Assembly (NCBI GenBank): GCA_903899015.1
Contig: CAIUHP010000100.1
Coordinates: 1 to 64,000, forward strand
DNA: 64,000 bases
Reading direction: 5' to 3'
DNA from: an uncultured Armatimonadota bacterium
GTDB taxonomy: Bacteria; Armatimonadota; Fimbriimonadia; Fimbriimonadales; Fimbriimonadaceae
In this document: piece after piece, positions 18,142-25,946 of the stretch
Numbering within the stretch: position 1 is the stretch's first letter
Layout: each line of letters opens with the position of its first letter
Notes under the pieces: model-generated
Seen by the model: the letters and a program-made list of their open reading frames with translations, nothing else
Told to the model about the DNA's origin: nothing
Database searches by the model: none
Made by a program: the position numbers and the translations under genes

Positions 18142-19365
18142 TTAATTTTGTGATCGTTTAAGGCGCCAGATCTTGCCGCCCCAATCGTCCACGATCAAAA
18201 TCGATCCGTCTGGCAATTTCGCTAAGCCGGCGGGTCTTCCATAGATTTCCCGGTTGGAGCCCTTTGGTAGCCAACCCGTAATCAAGTTTTTTGGAGGACC
18301 TGATGGCTTGCCATTTGTACCAAACGGAATCAGAACGACTTTATAGCCATTTAGCTTGCTTCGATTCTGAGATCCGTGAAGGGTGACGATCGCTCCTTCG
18401 TCCACAAATACAGCATCGATCGGCGTCGAGTGAGCCTCAAACAATACTTCCGGGACAATCGCCGTGCGTTCTAGCTCAGGCTTGCGAGGCATTTTAGGGT
18501 CGTGATGGTTCCCAATGTATTCGTACGGCCAACCATAGAATCCATGTTCTCGCACGGAAGTGAAGTAATCAGGCACAAGGTGATCGCCTTCGTAATCACG
18601 CTCAGCAACATTCGCCCAGAGTGAATGAGTTCGTGGCTCAAAGGTCAGCCCGATTGGATTTCGCATCCCGCTCGCGAAGGTTTCTGCTTTGCCTGATATC
18701 AATCCGTCGTCCATAAGCTTATAGCGCTCAATCACTGCACGCCTCGATTCCTCTTGATCCAAGTTTTCGACCGACCCGATCGTCAAGAACAAGGATTTGG
18801 ACGTTGGGTCTATCAAGATATTGCGGGTCCAATGGTTTCGATAGCCTCGTTCAGGAATTCCAGCGAGCACAGTTTCAGGTTTTCCGTTCGCCGTCACTTG
18901 CCCCGGTCGATAGTTCCAGCGGACGATCGAGCCCGTGTTGGCCACGTACAAATGGTCGAACGCAAACTGGATGCCAAATGGATAGTAGAGTTCCATCGAC
19001 CAAACAGATCGGTGGGTAGGACCGTGGCTCTGGTTGTAGCCACTGAGAACGATGACTTCATGAGGCTGATTTTTAACTGGCCATTCTAGTCGAGTTTGTA
19101 CGACGAAGATATCGCCGTTAGGTGCCACCGCGATTTTCCTGGGCTGGCGTAGGCCGCCCGCGAAGAGTTCAATCTTATAGCCTTTAGCAGTTGTCAGAAA
19201 GGAGTCTGGTGCCTTGATTAGCTTCGGAACACGGATAACGCTCTTTCCTACAGGGGGCAGGTTTTGAGCAGAAAGTTGCGCGGTTAACAACAGGTAGGCA
19301 AGCACTAGAACCAAGATTAGTCTAAGTCTTCCCTCTCTCGCAAGTGTAAAAACCGATGGCGACAA
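18142..19365 (-). CDS. Secreted sorbosone/glucose dehydrogenase-like beta-propeller protein
   Basis: This exported protein of about 400 residues has a signal peptide (LILVLVLAYLLLTAQLSAQ) and a six-bladed propeller with PQQ-sugar-dehydrogenase-like motifs: KIAVAPNGDIFV, NTGSIVRW, RNPIGLTFEP, ADDWGGKIWRL-like LIVDDWGGKIW and PAGLAKLPDGS. L-sorbosone dehydrogenase is the usual label, but many members act on unknown sugars. The frame opens at a TTG at 19386, but that lies inside the hairpin ending the upstream gene. I prefer the TTG at 19365, which starts just before the signal peptide; this choice is uncertain. Confidence 0.72.
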   Translation of the reverse strand: MSPSVFTLAREGRLRLILVLVLAYLLLTAQLSAQNLPPVGKSVIRVPKLIKAPDSFLTTAKGYKIELFAGGLRQPRKIAVAPNGDIFVVQTRLEWPVKNQPHEVIVLSGYNQSHGPTHRSVWSMELYYPFGIQFAFDHLYVANTGSIVRWNYRPGQVTANGKPETVLAGIPERGYRNHWTRNILIDPTSKSLFLTIGSVENLDQEESRRAVIERYKLMDDGLISGKAETFASGMRNPIGLTFEPRTHSLWANVAERDYEGDHLVPDYFTSVREHGFYGWPYEYIGNHHDPKMPRKPELERTAIVPEVLFEAHSTPIDAVFVDEGAIVTLHGSQNRSKLNGYKVVLIPFGTNGKPSGPPKNLITGWLPKGSNREIYGRPAGLAKLPDGSILIVDDWGGKIWRLKRSQN

Positions 19366-19402
19366 AGGAAAATGTCCCGGGCCCAAAGAGAGTCCGGGAC
19401 AT
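19363..19402 (-). terminator. Terminator after the S9 peptidase gene
   Basis: On the minus strand ATGTCCCGG (19394-19402) pairs with CCGGGACAT (19372-19380), followed by TTTCCTTTG. It lies 10 bases after the peptidase stop codon. Confidence 0.6.
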
Positions 19403-19412
19403 GAAGTGGGTG

Positions 19413-21752
19413 TTAGTTTCCCGAGTTTCGTTCGGGTGGTTCCACGCCTAACAGGTTGTGCACGAAAAAGTCACGCCGCTTTCTTTCACCCATCGGACCA
19501 CCATCGGTATGGTCAAATCCGGGAAGCATTAAGAAGTCGAAATCCTTCTTCGCTTTCAAGAGTGCATCCACGAGCCGAAGTGTCGATTCCGGTGGAACAT
19601 TCGTGTCCATCTCGCCGACCATCAGCAGGAGCCGACCTTTCAAGTTGGCCGCGTTGGTAATGTTCGATTGCTCTGCGTAGTGTGGGCCGACGGGATAACC
19701 CATCCATTGCTCGTTCCACCACACCTTGTCCATTCGGTTGTCGTGGCATCCACAAGACGAAACGGCAACTTTGTAGAACTCTGGGTGGAATAGAACAGCG
19801 CCGGTCGAGTTCTGGCCACCTGCGGACGTTCCATAGACTCCCACCTTATCCAAATCGATGTACGGATACCGCAACGCCAAGGACTTCATCCACAAGATTC
19901 GATCAGGAAAACCCGCATCTGCAAGGTTTTTCCAGCACACGTCGTGAAAAGCTTTCGATCGGTTGCGCGTCCCCATGCCGTCCACCTGAATCACGATGAA
20001 TCCGAGTTCGGCGAGGGCTTGCATCCGGTAGAACGGGCTAAAGCTCTTGGGAACAAACGAATCCTGAGGCCCGGCATAGATGTTCTCGATGATCGGATAC
20101 TTCTTGTTCGGGTCCATGTGCATGGGCCGACAGACAAATCCGTATATGTCCGTTGTCCCATCTCGTCCCTTCGCGACAAATACCTCGGGATAATTCCAGC
20201 CCGTAGCTTTGAGTTCCGAGATATCGGCCTTTTCAAATGTCGAAATTAGTTTGCCGTCCGACACTCGCCGCAATTCGTGAATTGGCTCTTGATCCACCCG
20301 CGAATAGGTGTCAATAAGAAACTGGTTGGTCGGCGAATACTGAACGGTATGGTTTCCGTTTGACTCTGTTAATGCAGTCAGCCCGGTACCGTTGAAGTTA
20401 ACACGGTAGTAATGCATCAAATAAGGGTCTTGCCCCTCATTCTTGCCGCTTGCGTGAAACCAAATTTGTCGAGTTTTCTCGTCGATCTTATCGACGCCGC
20501 GTACAACCCAATTGCCTTTCGTTATCTGGTTTTCAAGCGTGCCCTTCTCACCGTCCGTGAGATAGAGATGCCCCCAACCATCTTGTTCCGACCTCCAAAT
20601 GATTTCGTCCGTCTCTTTGAGATAATGGACGTATTGGCTCGTGATGTCGATAAAGGTCTTGGCCTTGTCGTCGACGAGAGGTCGCGTCGAGCCTGTTAAG
20701 GCATCTACTACGATGACTCGGAATCGTCCGTGACCTCGGTCGGTCTTTTCGTAAGTGAAGTGGAGGTTATCTTTCTTCCAACGAATCTCAGGGGCATCGC
20801 CTGTATCAATAGGCTCCATATCCACCTTTGTTTCCGTGCCCTTCACGGGGTCGATGAGCACCATATCAAACGTATCAAGCTTGTCACCCGGCAAATCGTA
20901 AACTCGGGAGTGGAGTTTCGCGCGACCGCCTTCTTTTGGCGAAGATTCGATGAGATAAACCTCTTTACGATCCCCAGGAATGATTCGAACGCCAACCAAC
21001 TCTTTGCTGTCGGGTGACCAGCTGACACTCACATAGCCGTGGCCGACTGATCCTTCCTTGGTTGTGAACGTAGTCTTGGTTCCCTCTTTCGGTTGGATGC
21101 TTAAGTTCCCAGCGGTCAATTCGACAAGCCAATTTCCATCGGGAGAATTGAGTTCACGGTTCTGTCCCCGTCGGCGCTGAGATTCCTTAATCGGGTCGTA
21201 AAAGCTGGATTCAAGGTCGGCAGATTCGTCATTTGCTTCTACCGGTGGAGGTGGAGTTTCGGCCTTTGCGGTTCCAATTTGAACGCAGTTATAGGTCTTC
21301 AAGTCGCATTTCCAACGAGCATCTCCCACGTTGAAGAACACGGTTCCCAAATCGTCACTGAAGTCGATTGATGAAAACGGCAACTTGGTCGAGGCGTAGT
21401 TGACACTCGCTGCTTTCGATAGGGATTCGGCAAGTCGACCTTGGTCGAAAGCCGCCATTCTTCGGCCCTTCGTAGTTTCAACGACGATAAATTCTTTGGC
21501 ACCATCCTTAAGGTCGTTTCGGTACCAAAACCGACGATCCTTGTCGTACCAGTGAGGCGTGATTTTGAGCTTAAAAGCCTTCCCTTTCAAAAGGTCGGGA
21601 AGCTTGTCTGTGCGATCGTATGCCTGTCGAACTTCGTCGGGTGACGGGCTAAATCGGGTCAATGAAACGGAAGTTTCGTTTCGAACGGGTTGAAAAGAAT
21701 GAGACCCAAGGAACAGGCTCAAAACGGCTAGGCCAACTCTACCCACGAACAT
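19413..21752 (-). CDS. Dipeptidyl-peptidase IV-like S9 family peptidase
   Basis: This 779-residue exported prolyl-oligopeptidase-type serine peptidase has a signal peptide (VGLAVLSLFLG), an eight-bladed propeller over residues 60-500, and a C-terminal alpha/beta hydrolase. The triad is visible: Ser in YGTSAGGQN (near 645), Asp in GEMDTNVPPE (near 723) and His in PGFDHTDGG (near 757). DPP-IV-like enzymes remove dipeptides from peptides in the periplasm or at the surface. The ATG at 21752 follows a TAAAAT box by six bases, which suggests a leaderless mRNA. Confidence 0.88.
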   Translation of the reverse strand: MFVGRVGLAVLSLFLGSHSFQPVRNETSVSLTRFSPSPDEVRQAYDRTDKLPDLLKGKAFKLKITPHWYDKDRRFWYRNDLKDGAKEFIVVETTKGRRMAAFDQGRLAESLSKAASVNYASTKLPFSSIDFSDDLGTVFFNVGDARWKCDLKTYNCVQIGTAKAETPPPPVEANDESADLESSFYDPIKESQRRRGQNRELNSPDGNWLVELTAGNLSIQPKEGTKTTFTTKEGSVGHGYVSVSWSPDSKELVGVRIIPGDRKEVYLIESSPKEGGRAKLHSRVYDLPGDKLDTFDMVLIDPVKGTETKVDMEPIDTGDAPEIRWKKDNLHFTYEKTDRGHGRFRVIVVDALTGSTRPLVDDKAKTFIDITSQYVHYLKETDEIIWRSEQDGWGHLYLTDGEKGTLENQITKGNWVVRGVDKIDEKTRQIWFHASGKNEGQDPYLMHYYRVNFNGTGLTALTESNGNHTVQYSPTNQFLIDTYSRVDQEPIHELRRVSDGKLISTFEKADISELKATGWNYPEVFVAKGRDGTTDIYGFVCRPMHMDPNKKYPIIENIYAGPQDSFVPKSFSPFYRMQALAELGFIVIQVDGMGTRNRSKAFHDVCWKNLADAGFPDRILWMKSLALRYPYIDLDKVGVYGTSAGGQNSTGAVLFHPEFYKVAVSSCGCHDNRMDKVWWNEQWMGYPVGPHYAEQSNITNAANLKGRLLLMVGEMDTNVPPESTLRLVDALLKAKKDFDFLMLPGFDHTDGGPMGERKRRDFFVHNLLGVEPPERNSGN

Positions 21753-21758
21753 GCGCGA

Positions 21759-21764
21759 ATTTTA
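21759..21764 (-). promoter_or_regulatory. -10 box of a leaderless promoter
   Basis: The minus strand reads TAAAAT, six bases (TCGCGC), then the ATG of the S9 peptidase. No convincing -35 is seen. Confidence 0.4.
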
Positions 21765-21800
21765 CTTTGAATTTGAACGATTATTTGGTTAGAGCCGTTC

Positions 21801-22457
21801 TCAGGGAAGAGATTTCCGATTTAAGTAGGTTCGAAGCTCTGTTCGAAGGTTTCTTACGGTGGATTCTTCCGCCGCGGAAGGCCTTAGCACGAGATGCTCC
21901 GGGTCAAAATCGCCCATGACTTCTTGTCCGCTGGAATCGGATTCTAACGAATCATCCAGTCCCACAAAGTGTCCCAGTTCATGAGTCAGCACTGCACCAA
22001 TCGCGGTGTCGCTCAATAACTGACCTCGATCTCGATCGGATATTTCAACTTTGGCCTTCAGATGTCCGCTCGGTGAAGCGTCAATTTCTATTTGACCTTG
22101 TAGACGTGAGGCTTCTTGGATGTCAGCAAGCTTAGAGACATTGATCGATGCTTCTTCACCAGGGGAAGCTAGTCGGAATGGATGGTCTGAAATGCACTCG
22201 TTCCAAGCATGTATTGCCTGATTGAGTGACGCGACCGAAACACTTTGATCTTTTGAACCGACCGTGACTCCTTGCAGAAAGAGTTGCTCTTCAATAGCAT
22301 GCGTTGAACCAGAGGAAAGAGCCGACTGAGCTTCCTCAGAGATTCGGCAGGCGTGTCTTTGTGCGCTCAAAACTAATGGTTTCCAGCTCTCAAACTCCGA
22401 ATGAGTAAGAGTTGGAACCAGTATGGTCACAAGACTTAAAGCGAATAGGTAGCGCAT
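21801..22457 (-). CDS. Secreted zinc metalloprotease, matrixin/snapalysin-like
   Basis: This 218-residue exported protein has a signal peptide (YLFALSLVTILVPTLTHS) and one zinc-protease motif, THELGHFVGLDDS near residue 165: HExxHxxGxxD, with Asp where most metzincins have a third His. That form is typical of snapalysin (M7) and some matrixin-like (M10) proteins. Residues before the motif resemble the NECISDHPF and ATLxxEISD-like strands of the matrixin catalytic core. A Met-turn is not obvious. The gene lies 48 bases upstream of the S9 peptidase in the same direction, but that gene seems to have its own promoter. Confidence 0.7.
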   Translation of the reverse strand: MRYLFALSLVTILVPTLTHSEFESWKPLVLSAQRHACRISEEAQSALSSGSTHAIEEQLFLQGVTVGSKDQSVSVASLNQAIHAWNECISDHPFRLASPGEEASINVSKLADIQEASRLQGQIEIDASPSGHLKAKVEISDRDRGQLLSDTAIGAVLTHELGHFVGLDDSLESDSSGQEVMGDFDPEHLVLRPSAAEESTVRNLRTELRTYLNRKSLP

Positions 22458-22766
22458 GATCTCTCTTGCTAATAGATACTCCGCTTATTCTTGATTACAA
22501 ACGAATCAAGAAGATTTCTGGCGTTTTAGCTTATTTTTGAAAATTGAAAGACTCCATTTGATCGTAACGCCTAATTTTCAAAGGCGTAATTAACTGACCA
22601 AAACGCGATTTTGGTCATTTTTCGGGCAAACCTATAGGCCGATTCTCCAAAATAGCTCGTAGAAGTTTTGGTACGGTGTACTTCACACCGTTCGGAGCAC
22701 CCATTGGCAAGAGCAGGAAGCAGCACCGCACCATCTATTCAAGGACCCAAAAGCGCCGGACAAGTT
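22458..22766 (+). other. 309-base intergenic region with regulatory-looking hairpins
   Basis: No gene is seen. Three inverted repeats precede the efflux-pump gene: ACGCCT/AGGCGT near 22566-22586, the terminator-like hairpin at 22596-22622, and ACGGTGT-5-ACACCGT at 22673-22691. The frame of the pump stays open through the last of these to 22668, so a longer N-terminus cannot be excluded. Confidence 0.5.
22596..22622 (+). terminator. Terminator-like hairpin in the leader of the DHA2 pump gene
   Basis: GACCAAAA (22596-22603) pairs with TTTTGGTC (22609-22616) around CGCGA and is followed by ATTTTT. No plus-strand gene precedes it, since the neighbour on the left reads away. It may therefore attenuate the pump gene rather than end another transcript. 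Confidence 0.45.
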
Positions 22767-24344
22767 ATGTCTGGCTACACCAGCGAGGTCAGTAAATATC
22801 GCTGGTGGATCCTTTTAGGTCTCATCACGGCTGCAATCATGGAGGTGCTTGACACCACCATCGTTAACGTAGCGCTGCCTCAAATGGCAGGAAATCTTGG
22901 CGCAACAAACCAAGAAATCGGTTGGGTGTCGACGGGATACATTCTCTCCAATGTTGTTGTTCTTCCGATGACTGCATTCCTCGCAGGCAGGTTCGGGCGA
23001 AAACGATATCTTGGCTTTTCGATCCTGCTTTTCATGGCAGCATCGTTCTTCTGCGGCACATCTCACACACTCATCGAATTAGTGTTCTGGCGAATTCTCC
23101 AAGGCGCAGGAGGAGCTGCTCTTCTTTCGACTGCTCAGGCTACGCTTAGGCAAATATTCCCTACGGAACAGCAAGGCATCGTCCAAGCCATCTTCTTGAT
23201 GGGAGTGATCGTTGCGCCAACTTTAGGACCGACTTTAGGTGGCTGGATTACGGATAACTACACCTGGAACTGGTGTTTCTTCATCAACCTGCCTATCGGC
23301 GTCGCTTCCTTCTTCCTTGTGACATCGTTCCTGGAGGATTCCGTATCTGCCTCCAAAGATGGAACCGTCGACTGGCTAGGCATAGGTTTGCTTGCCGTAG
23401 GTCTCGGTTGTCTTCAATATGTTTTGGAAGAGGGCCAGCAGAACGACTGGTTCCAAGATGCAGTCATTCTCCGACTCGCGATTGTCTCGATTTGCTGCAT
23501 TGGAACTCTGCTGTGGTGGGAGATGTCCCCTCGCAATCCCAATCCGGTCGTCAATTTCAGAATCCTGAAGAACTCGGCGCTTTCTTCGTCGATCTTCCTA
23601 TTCGTCGCTCTAGGATTCGGTCTCTATGGTGGCGTCTATCTCTTTCCACTTTTTGCCCAGACCATCCTTGGTTTAACGCCAACGAAGACAGGCCTCGTCT
23701 TGCTTCCCGGAGGACTCGCAACTGCATGCAGTGCGCTCATCTGCGGCCGGCTTCTGAATGGAAAGAAGGCTCTTGTTGACCCAAGAATCCTGATCATGTT
23801 GGGTGTCGTCATCTTCATGATTTCCATGTGGGATCTTGGGCACCTCACCATTCTCAGCGGTGAACCGGACACAAGAATTGCGCTGCTTGTTCGAGGTTTT
23901 GGACTCGGATTCCTCTTCGCGCCGATCAATCAGGTTGCTTACGCCAGCATCCAAAGACATGAAGCGCAACAAGCTTCGGGACTGATCAATCTTGCTCGAC
24001 AGTTAGGAGGTTCGTTTGGAATCGCAATCCTCGGAACATATTTGAACACCCGAACCAAGATTCACTATGCGAATTTGGTGAGCTACACCTATCCAAGCAA
24101 CCACATTTTTACCGATCGGTTGAAGGCTCTAAGCGGCCACTTTCTGGCTGCTGGCCACGGCGTCCAACAGTCAAAAGATATGGCGCTGAGCGTCATTAGC
24201 CGTACGATTGGAGTTCAGGCGGCAACTATGAGCTACAACGACTCCTTTATATTGATCTTAATCATCTTTACCGTAACCGCGCCAGCAATCTTCATCTTAA
24301 AGAAGCCAAAAGCAGCGGCCCAAGCCCCGGTCGACGCGCACTAA
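22767..24344 (+). CDS. DHA2-family MFS multidrug efflux transporter (EmrB/QacA type)
   Basis: This 525-residue inner-membrane drug:H+ antiporter has 14 predicted membrane helices. DHA2 motifs are visible: LDTTIVNVALPQ in TM1 (motif D1), the loop LAGRFGRKRYL (motif A), and LGPTLGGWI in TM5 (motif C). The frame is open to 22668, but the ATG at 22767 gives the usual short N-terminus (MSGYTSEVSKYRWW). Hairpins in the leader suggest regulated expression. It is convergent with an ArsR-type repressor, overlapping it by four bases. Confidence 0.88.
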   Translation: MSGYTSEVSKYRWWILLGLITAAIMEVLDTTIVNVALPQMAGNLGATNQEIGWVSTGYILSNVVVLPMTAFLAGRFGRKRYLGFSILLFMAASFFCGTSHTLIELVFWRILQGAGGAALLSTAQATLRQIFPTEQQGIVQAIFLMGVIVAPTLGPTLGGWITDNYTWNWCFFINLPIGVASFFLVTSFLEDSVSASKDGTVDWLGIGLLAVGLGCLQYVLEEGQQNDWFQDAVILRLAIVSICCIGTLLWWEMSPRNPNPVVNFRILKNSALSSSIFLFVALGFGLYGGVYLFPLFAQTILGLTPTKTGLVLLPGGLATACSALICGRLLNGKKALVDPRILIMLGVVIFMISMWDLGHLTILSGEPDTRIALLVRGFGLGFLFAPINQVAYASIQRHEAQQASGLINLARQLGGSFGIAILGTYLNTRTKIHYANLVSYTYPSNHIFTDRLKALSGHFLAAGHGVQQSKDMALSVISRTIGVQAATMSYNDSFILILIIFTVTAPAIFILKKPKAAAQAPVDAH

Positions 24345-24637
24345 AGCTTGGTCTGAATCCGGCTTCGTGGCCAAACCAGCGCGAAGGCGGATTCGAGGGC
24401 GTCACGATCTAATCGGCAGAATTGTTTCTGTCCCCTCCTCTCGCGTTTCACGACTCCAGTGTCCGAGAGAATCTTCCAGTGGTGGCTTAAGAGTGCCAAG
24501 CTTATGCCAGCCCGGTGCGCAATCTGGGTACCGCACAGTTCTTCCTCCGAAGCAAGGATCTCCACCAGGCGTAAACGCGTCGGATCGGACAATGCGGAGA
24601 ACACACGGGCTCGATCTTCAAGACTCATTTCGGGCAT
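24341..24637 (-). CDS. ArsR-family winged-helix transcriptional repressor
   Basis: This 98-residue DNA-binding protein has the family opening FSALSDPTRLRLVEIL, a recognition helix with ISLALLSHHWKIL and a wing VKRERRGQKQFCRL. The metal-binding ELCVCDL motif is not present (the equivalent stretch is ELCGTQIA), so metal sensing of the ArsR type is unlikely; a single Cys remains. It is divergent from thioredoxin, and a near-perfect palindrome lies between the two genes, so it probably represses itself and trxA. Confidence 0.85.
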   Translation of the reverse strand: MPEMSLEDRARVFSALSDPTRLRLVEILASEEELCGTQIAHRAGISLALLSHHWKILSDTGVVKRERRGQKQFCRLDRDALESAFALVWPRSRIQTKL

Positions 24638-24653
24638 GTCTTAGAATACTTCA

Positions 24654-24677
24654 TCAAATAGTTAAACAACTACTTGA
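24654..24677. promoter_or_regulatory. Probable ArsR-type operator
   Basis: TCAAATAGTT (24654-24663), four bases, then AACTACTTGA (24668-24677): the two 10-base arms match as an inverted repeat in nine positions. It lies between the divergent arsR-like and trxA genes, and its size fits a dimeric winged-helix repressor. Confidence 0.6.
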
Positions 24678-24723
24678 CTATATGCCAAATCTGTGGAACA
24701 ATACATTCATCGGAGGATATGAA

Positions 24724-25047
24724 ATGAGCAAAGTATTAGAAGTCAGCACGTCAGAGTTTGAGCAGAAGGCCATTCAGGCAGAGGGACTGGTTTTAGTAGA
24801 TTTCTCGGCCACTTGGTGCGGACCGTGCAAGCGCATGCTTCCCGAACTTGAAGCAGCCGCAGAACAGTTCGCTGGCAAGGCGACATTCCTGAAAGTCGAT
24901 GTGGACCAATCTCCCGACATCGCCATTCAGTACGGAGTGCAAGGCATTCCCAACTTGACTTTCTTGAAAGATGGAAAGGTCGTGGATGTTGCGATCGGCC
25001 TCATGCCCAAGGCTGAGATCGTATCGAGAATTCAAAAGAATCTCTAA
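24724..25047 (+). CDS. trxA: Thioredoxin
   Basis: This 107-residue thioredoxin is a cytosolic disulfide reductant. It has the WCGPCK active site (Cys near residues 36 and 39), the buried Asp in LVLVDFSA, and the cis-proline in GIPNLTF. An open frame begins far upstream (24367), but that part is antisense to the arsR-like gene. The ATG at 24724 has a strong GGAGG about six bases before it. It is divergent from, and likely controlled by, the ArsR-type regulator. Confidence 0.93.
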   Translation: MSKVLEVSTSEFEQKAIQAEGLVLVDFSATWCGPCKRMLPELEAAAEQFAGKATFLKVDVDQSPDIAIQYGVQGIPNLTFLKDGKVVDVAIGLMPKAEIVSRIQKNL

Positions 25048-25073
25048 ACAGAGCCCAGCCCAAACTTAGCCTA

Positions 25074-25105
25074 ACTCGCCTCTCGGTCCTCGATCGGAGG
25101 CGAGT
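25074..25105 (+). terminator. Hairpin after trxA
   Basis: ACTCGCCTC (25074-25082) pairs perfectly with GAGGCGAGT (25097-25105). A long T run is missing, so termination strength is uncertain. Confidence 0.5.
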
Positions 25106-25126
25106 CATGGTTCTCTTAGGAGCCGG

Positions 25127-25132
25127 TATATT
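25127..25132 (+). promoter_or_regulatory. -10 box of a leaderless promoter for the GH16 gene
   Basis: TATATT is followed by six bases and the ATG at 25139. No ribosome-binding site fits in the gap. Confidence 0.4.
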
Positions 25133-25138
25133 CAGACC

Positions 25139-25942
25139 ATGCTCCCCGCATTGGTTGCTCTTGCGTTCCTAACATCTCACCCAACCGCCCATGAGTGGAA
25201 AATGGTCTGGCATGACGAATTCGACTCGCCAGGAGCACCAGACCCTAAGAACTGGGTGTTCGAAAAGGGCTTTGTCCGGAACAAGGAGCTTCAATGGTAT
25301 CAACCTGAAAATGCCCGAGTTGAGGACGGCAAACTCATCATCGAAGGACGTCGAGAGAATGTTACCAATCCAAGTTTTGATGCTTCGAGTCCTGATTGGC
25401 GGAAGAATCGCCCCGTAGCTCAATACACATCGGCCTGCCTAGAAACTCGCGGATTGCATTCGTTTCTATACGGACGATTTGAAATACGTGCGAAGATCGA
25501 TGCTCACCCTGGACTTTGGCCCGCAATTTGGAGCCTAGGCGTCAAGGGCAAGTGGCCGCTTAACGGCGAAATCGATCAGTTGGAGTACTACCACGACACG
25601 ATTCTCGCAAACACCGCTTGGGCGAACGGAACCTGGAACACTGTCAAAACTCCGTACTCTAAGTTCCTTGCCAAGGATCCCAATTGGGGAGACAAGTTCC
25701 ATGTCTGGCGCATGGATTGGGATGAAGCATTCATCAAGATCTACCTGGACGATGAACTGCTGAATTCGACTGACCTAAGCTTGACTCTAAATCCAGACGG
25801 AACAAACCCTTTTCATCAGCCAGAGTTCCTTCTTCTGAACCTTGCCATCGGATCAACCGGTGGAGATCCGAGCAAGACGACCTTCCCTGCTCGATTTGAA
25901 GTGGACTACGTTCGCGTTTATCAACGAACGCAGTCCAAGTGA
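25139..25942 (+). CDS. Secreted GH16 beta-glucanase
   Basis: This 267-residue extracellular glycoside hydrolase family 16 enzyme has a short signal peptide (LPALVALAFLTSHPT) and the jelly-roll core. The catalytic signature GEIDQLEYY (E-x-D-x-x-E, near residue 145) gives the nucleophile and acid/base Glu, and WPAIWSLG and VDYVRVYQ are typical of laminarinase-like members. Its likely substrate is a beta-1,3(4)-glucan; the exact linkage cannot be told from sequence. Its stop is four bases from that of the convergent helicase gene. Confidence 0.88.
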   Translation: MLPALVALAFLTSHPTAHEWKMVWHDEFDSPGAPDPKNWVFEKGFVRNKELQWYQPENARVEDGKLIIEGRRENVTNPSFDASSPDWRKNRPVAQYTSACLETRGLHSFLYGRFEIRAKIDAHPGLWPAIWSLGVKGKWPLNGEIDQLEYYHDTILANTAWANGTWNTVKTPYSKFLAKDPNWGDKFHVWRMDWDEAFIKIYLDDELLNSTDLSLTLNPDGTNPFHQPEFLLLNLAIGSTGGDPSKTTFPARFEVDYVRVYQRTQSK

Positions 25943-25946
25943 CACC

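Noticed and set aside
22668-22766. 33-residue N-terminal extension of the DHA2 pump
   Set aside because: It runs through a palindrome and is unlike the usual short N-terminus; the ATG at 22767 is preferred.
24367-24723. N-terminal extension of thioredoxin
   Set aside because: It is antisense to the arsR-like gene; a strong ribosome site and the family N-terminus mark the ATG at 24724.
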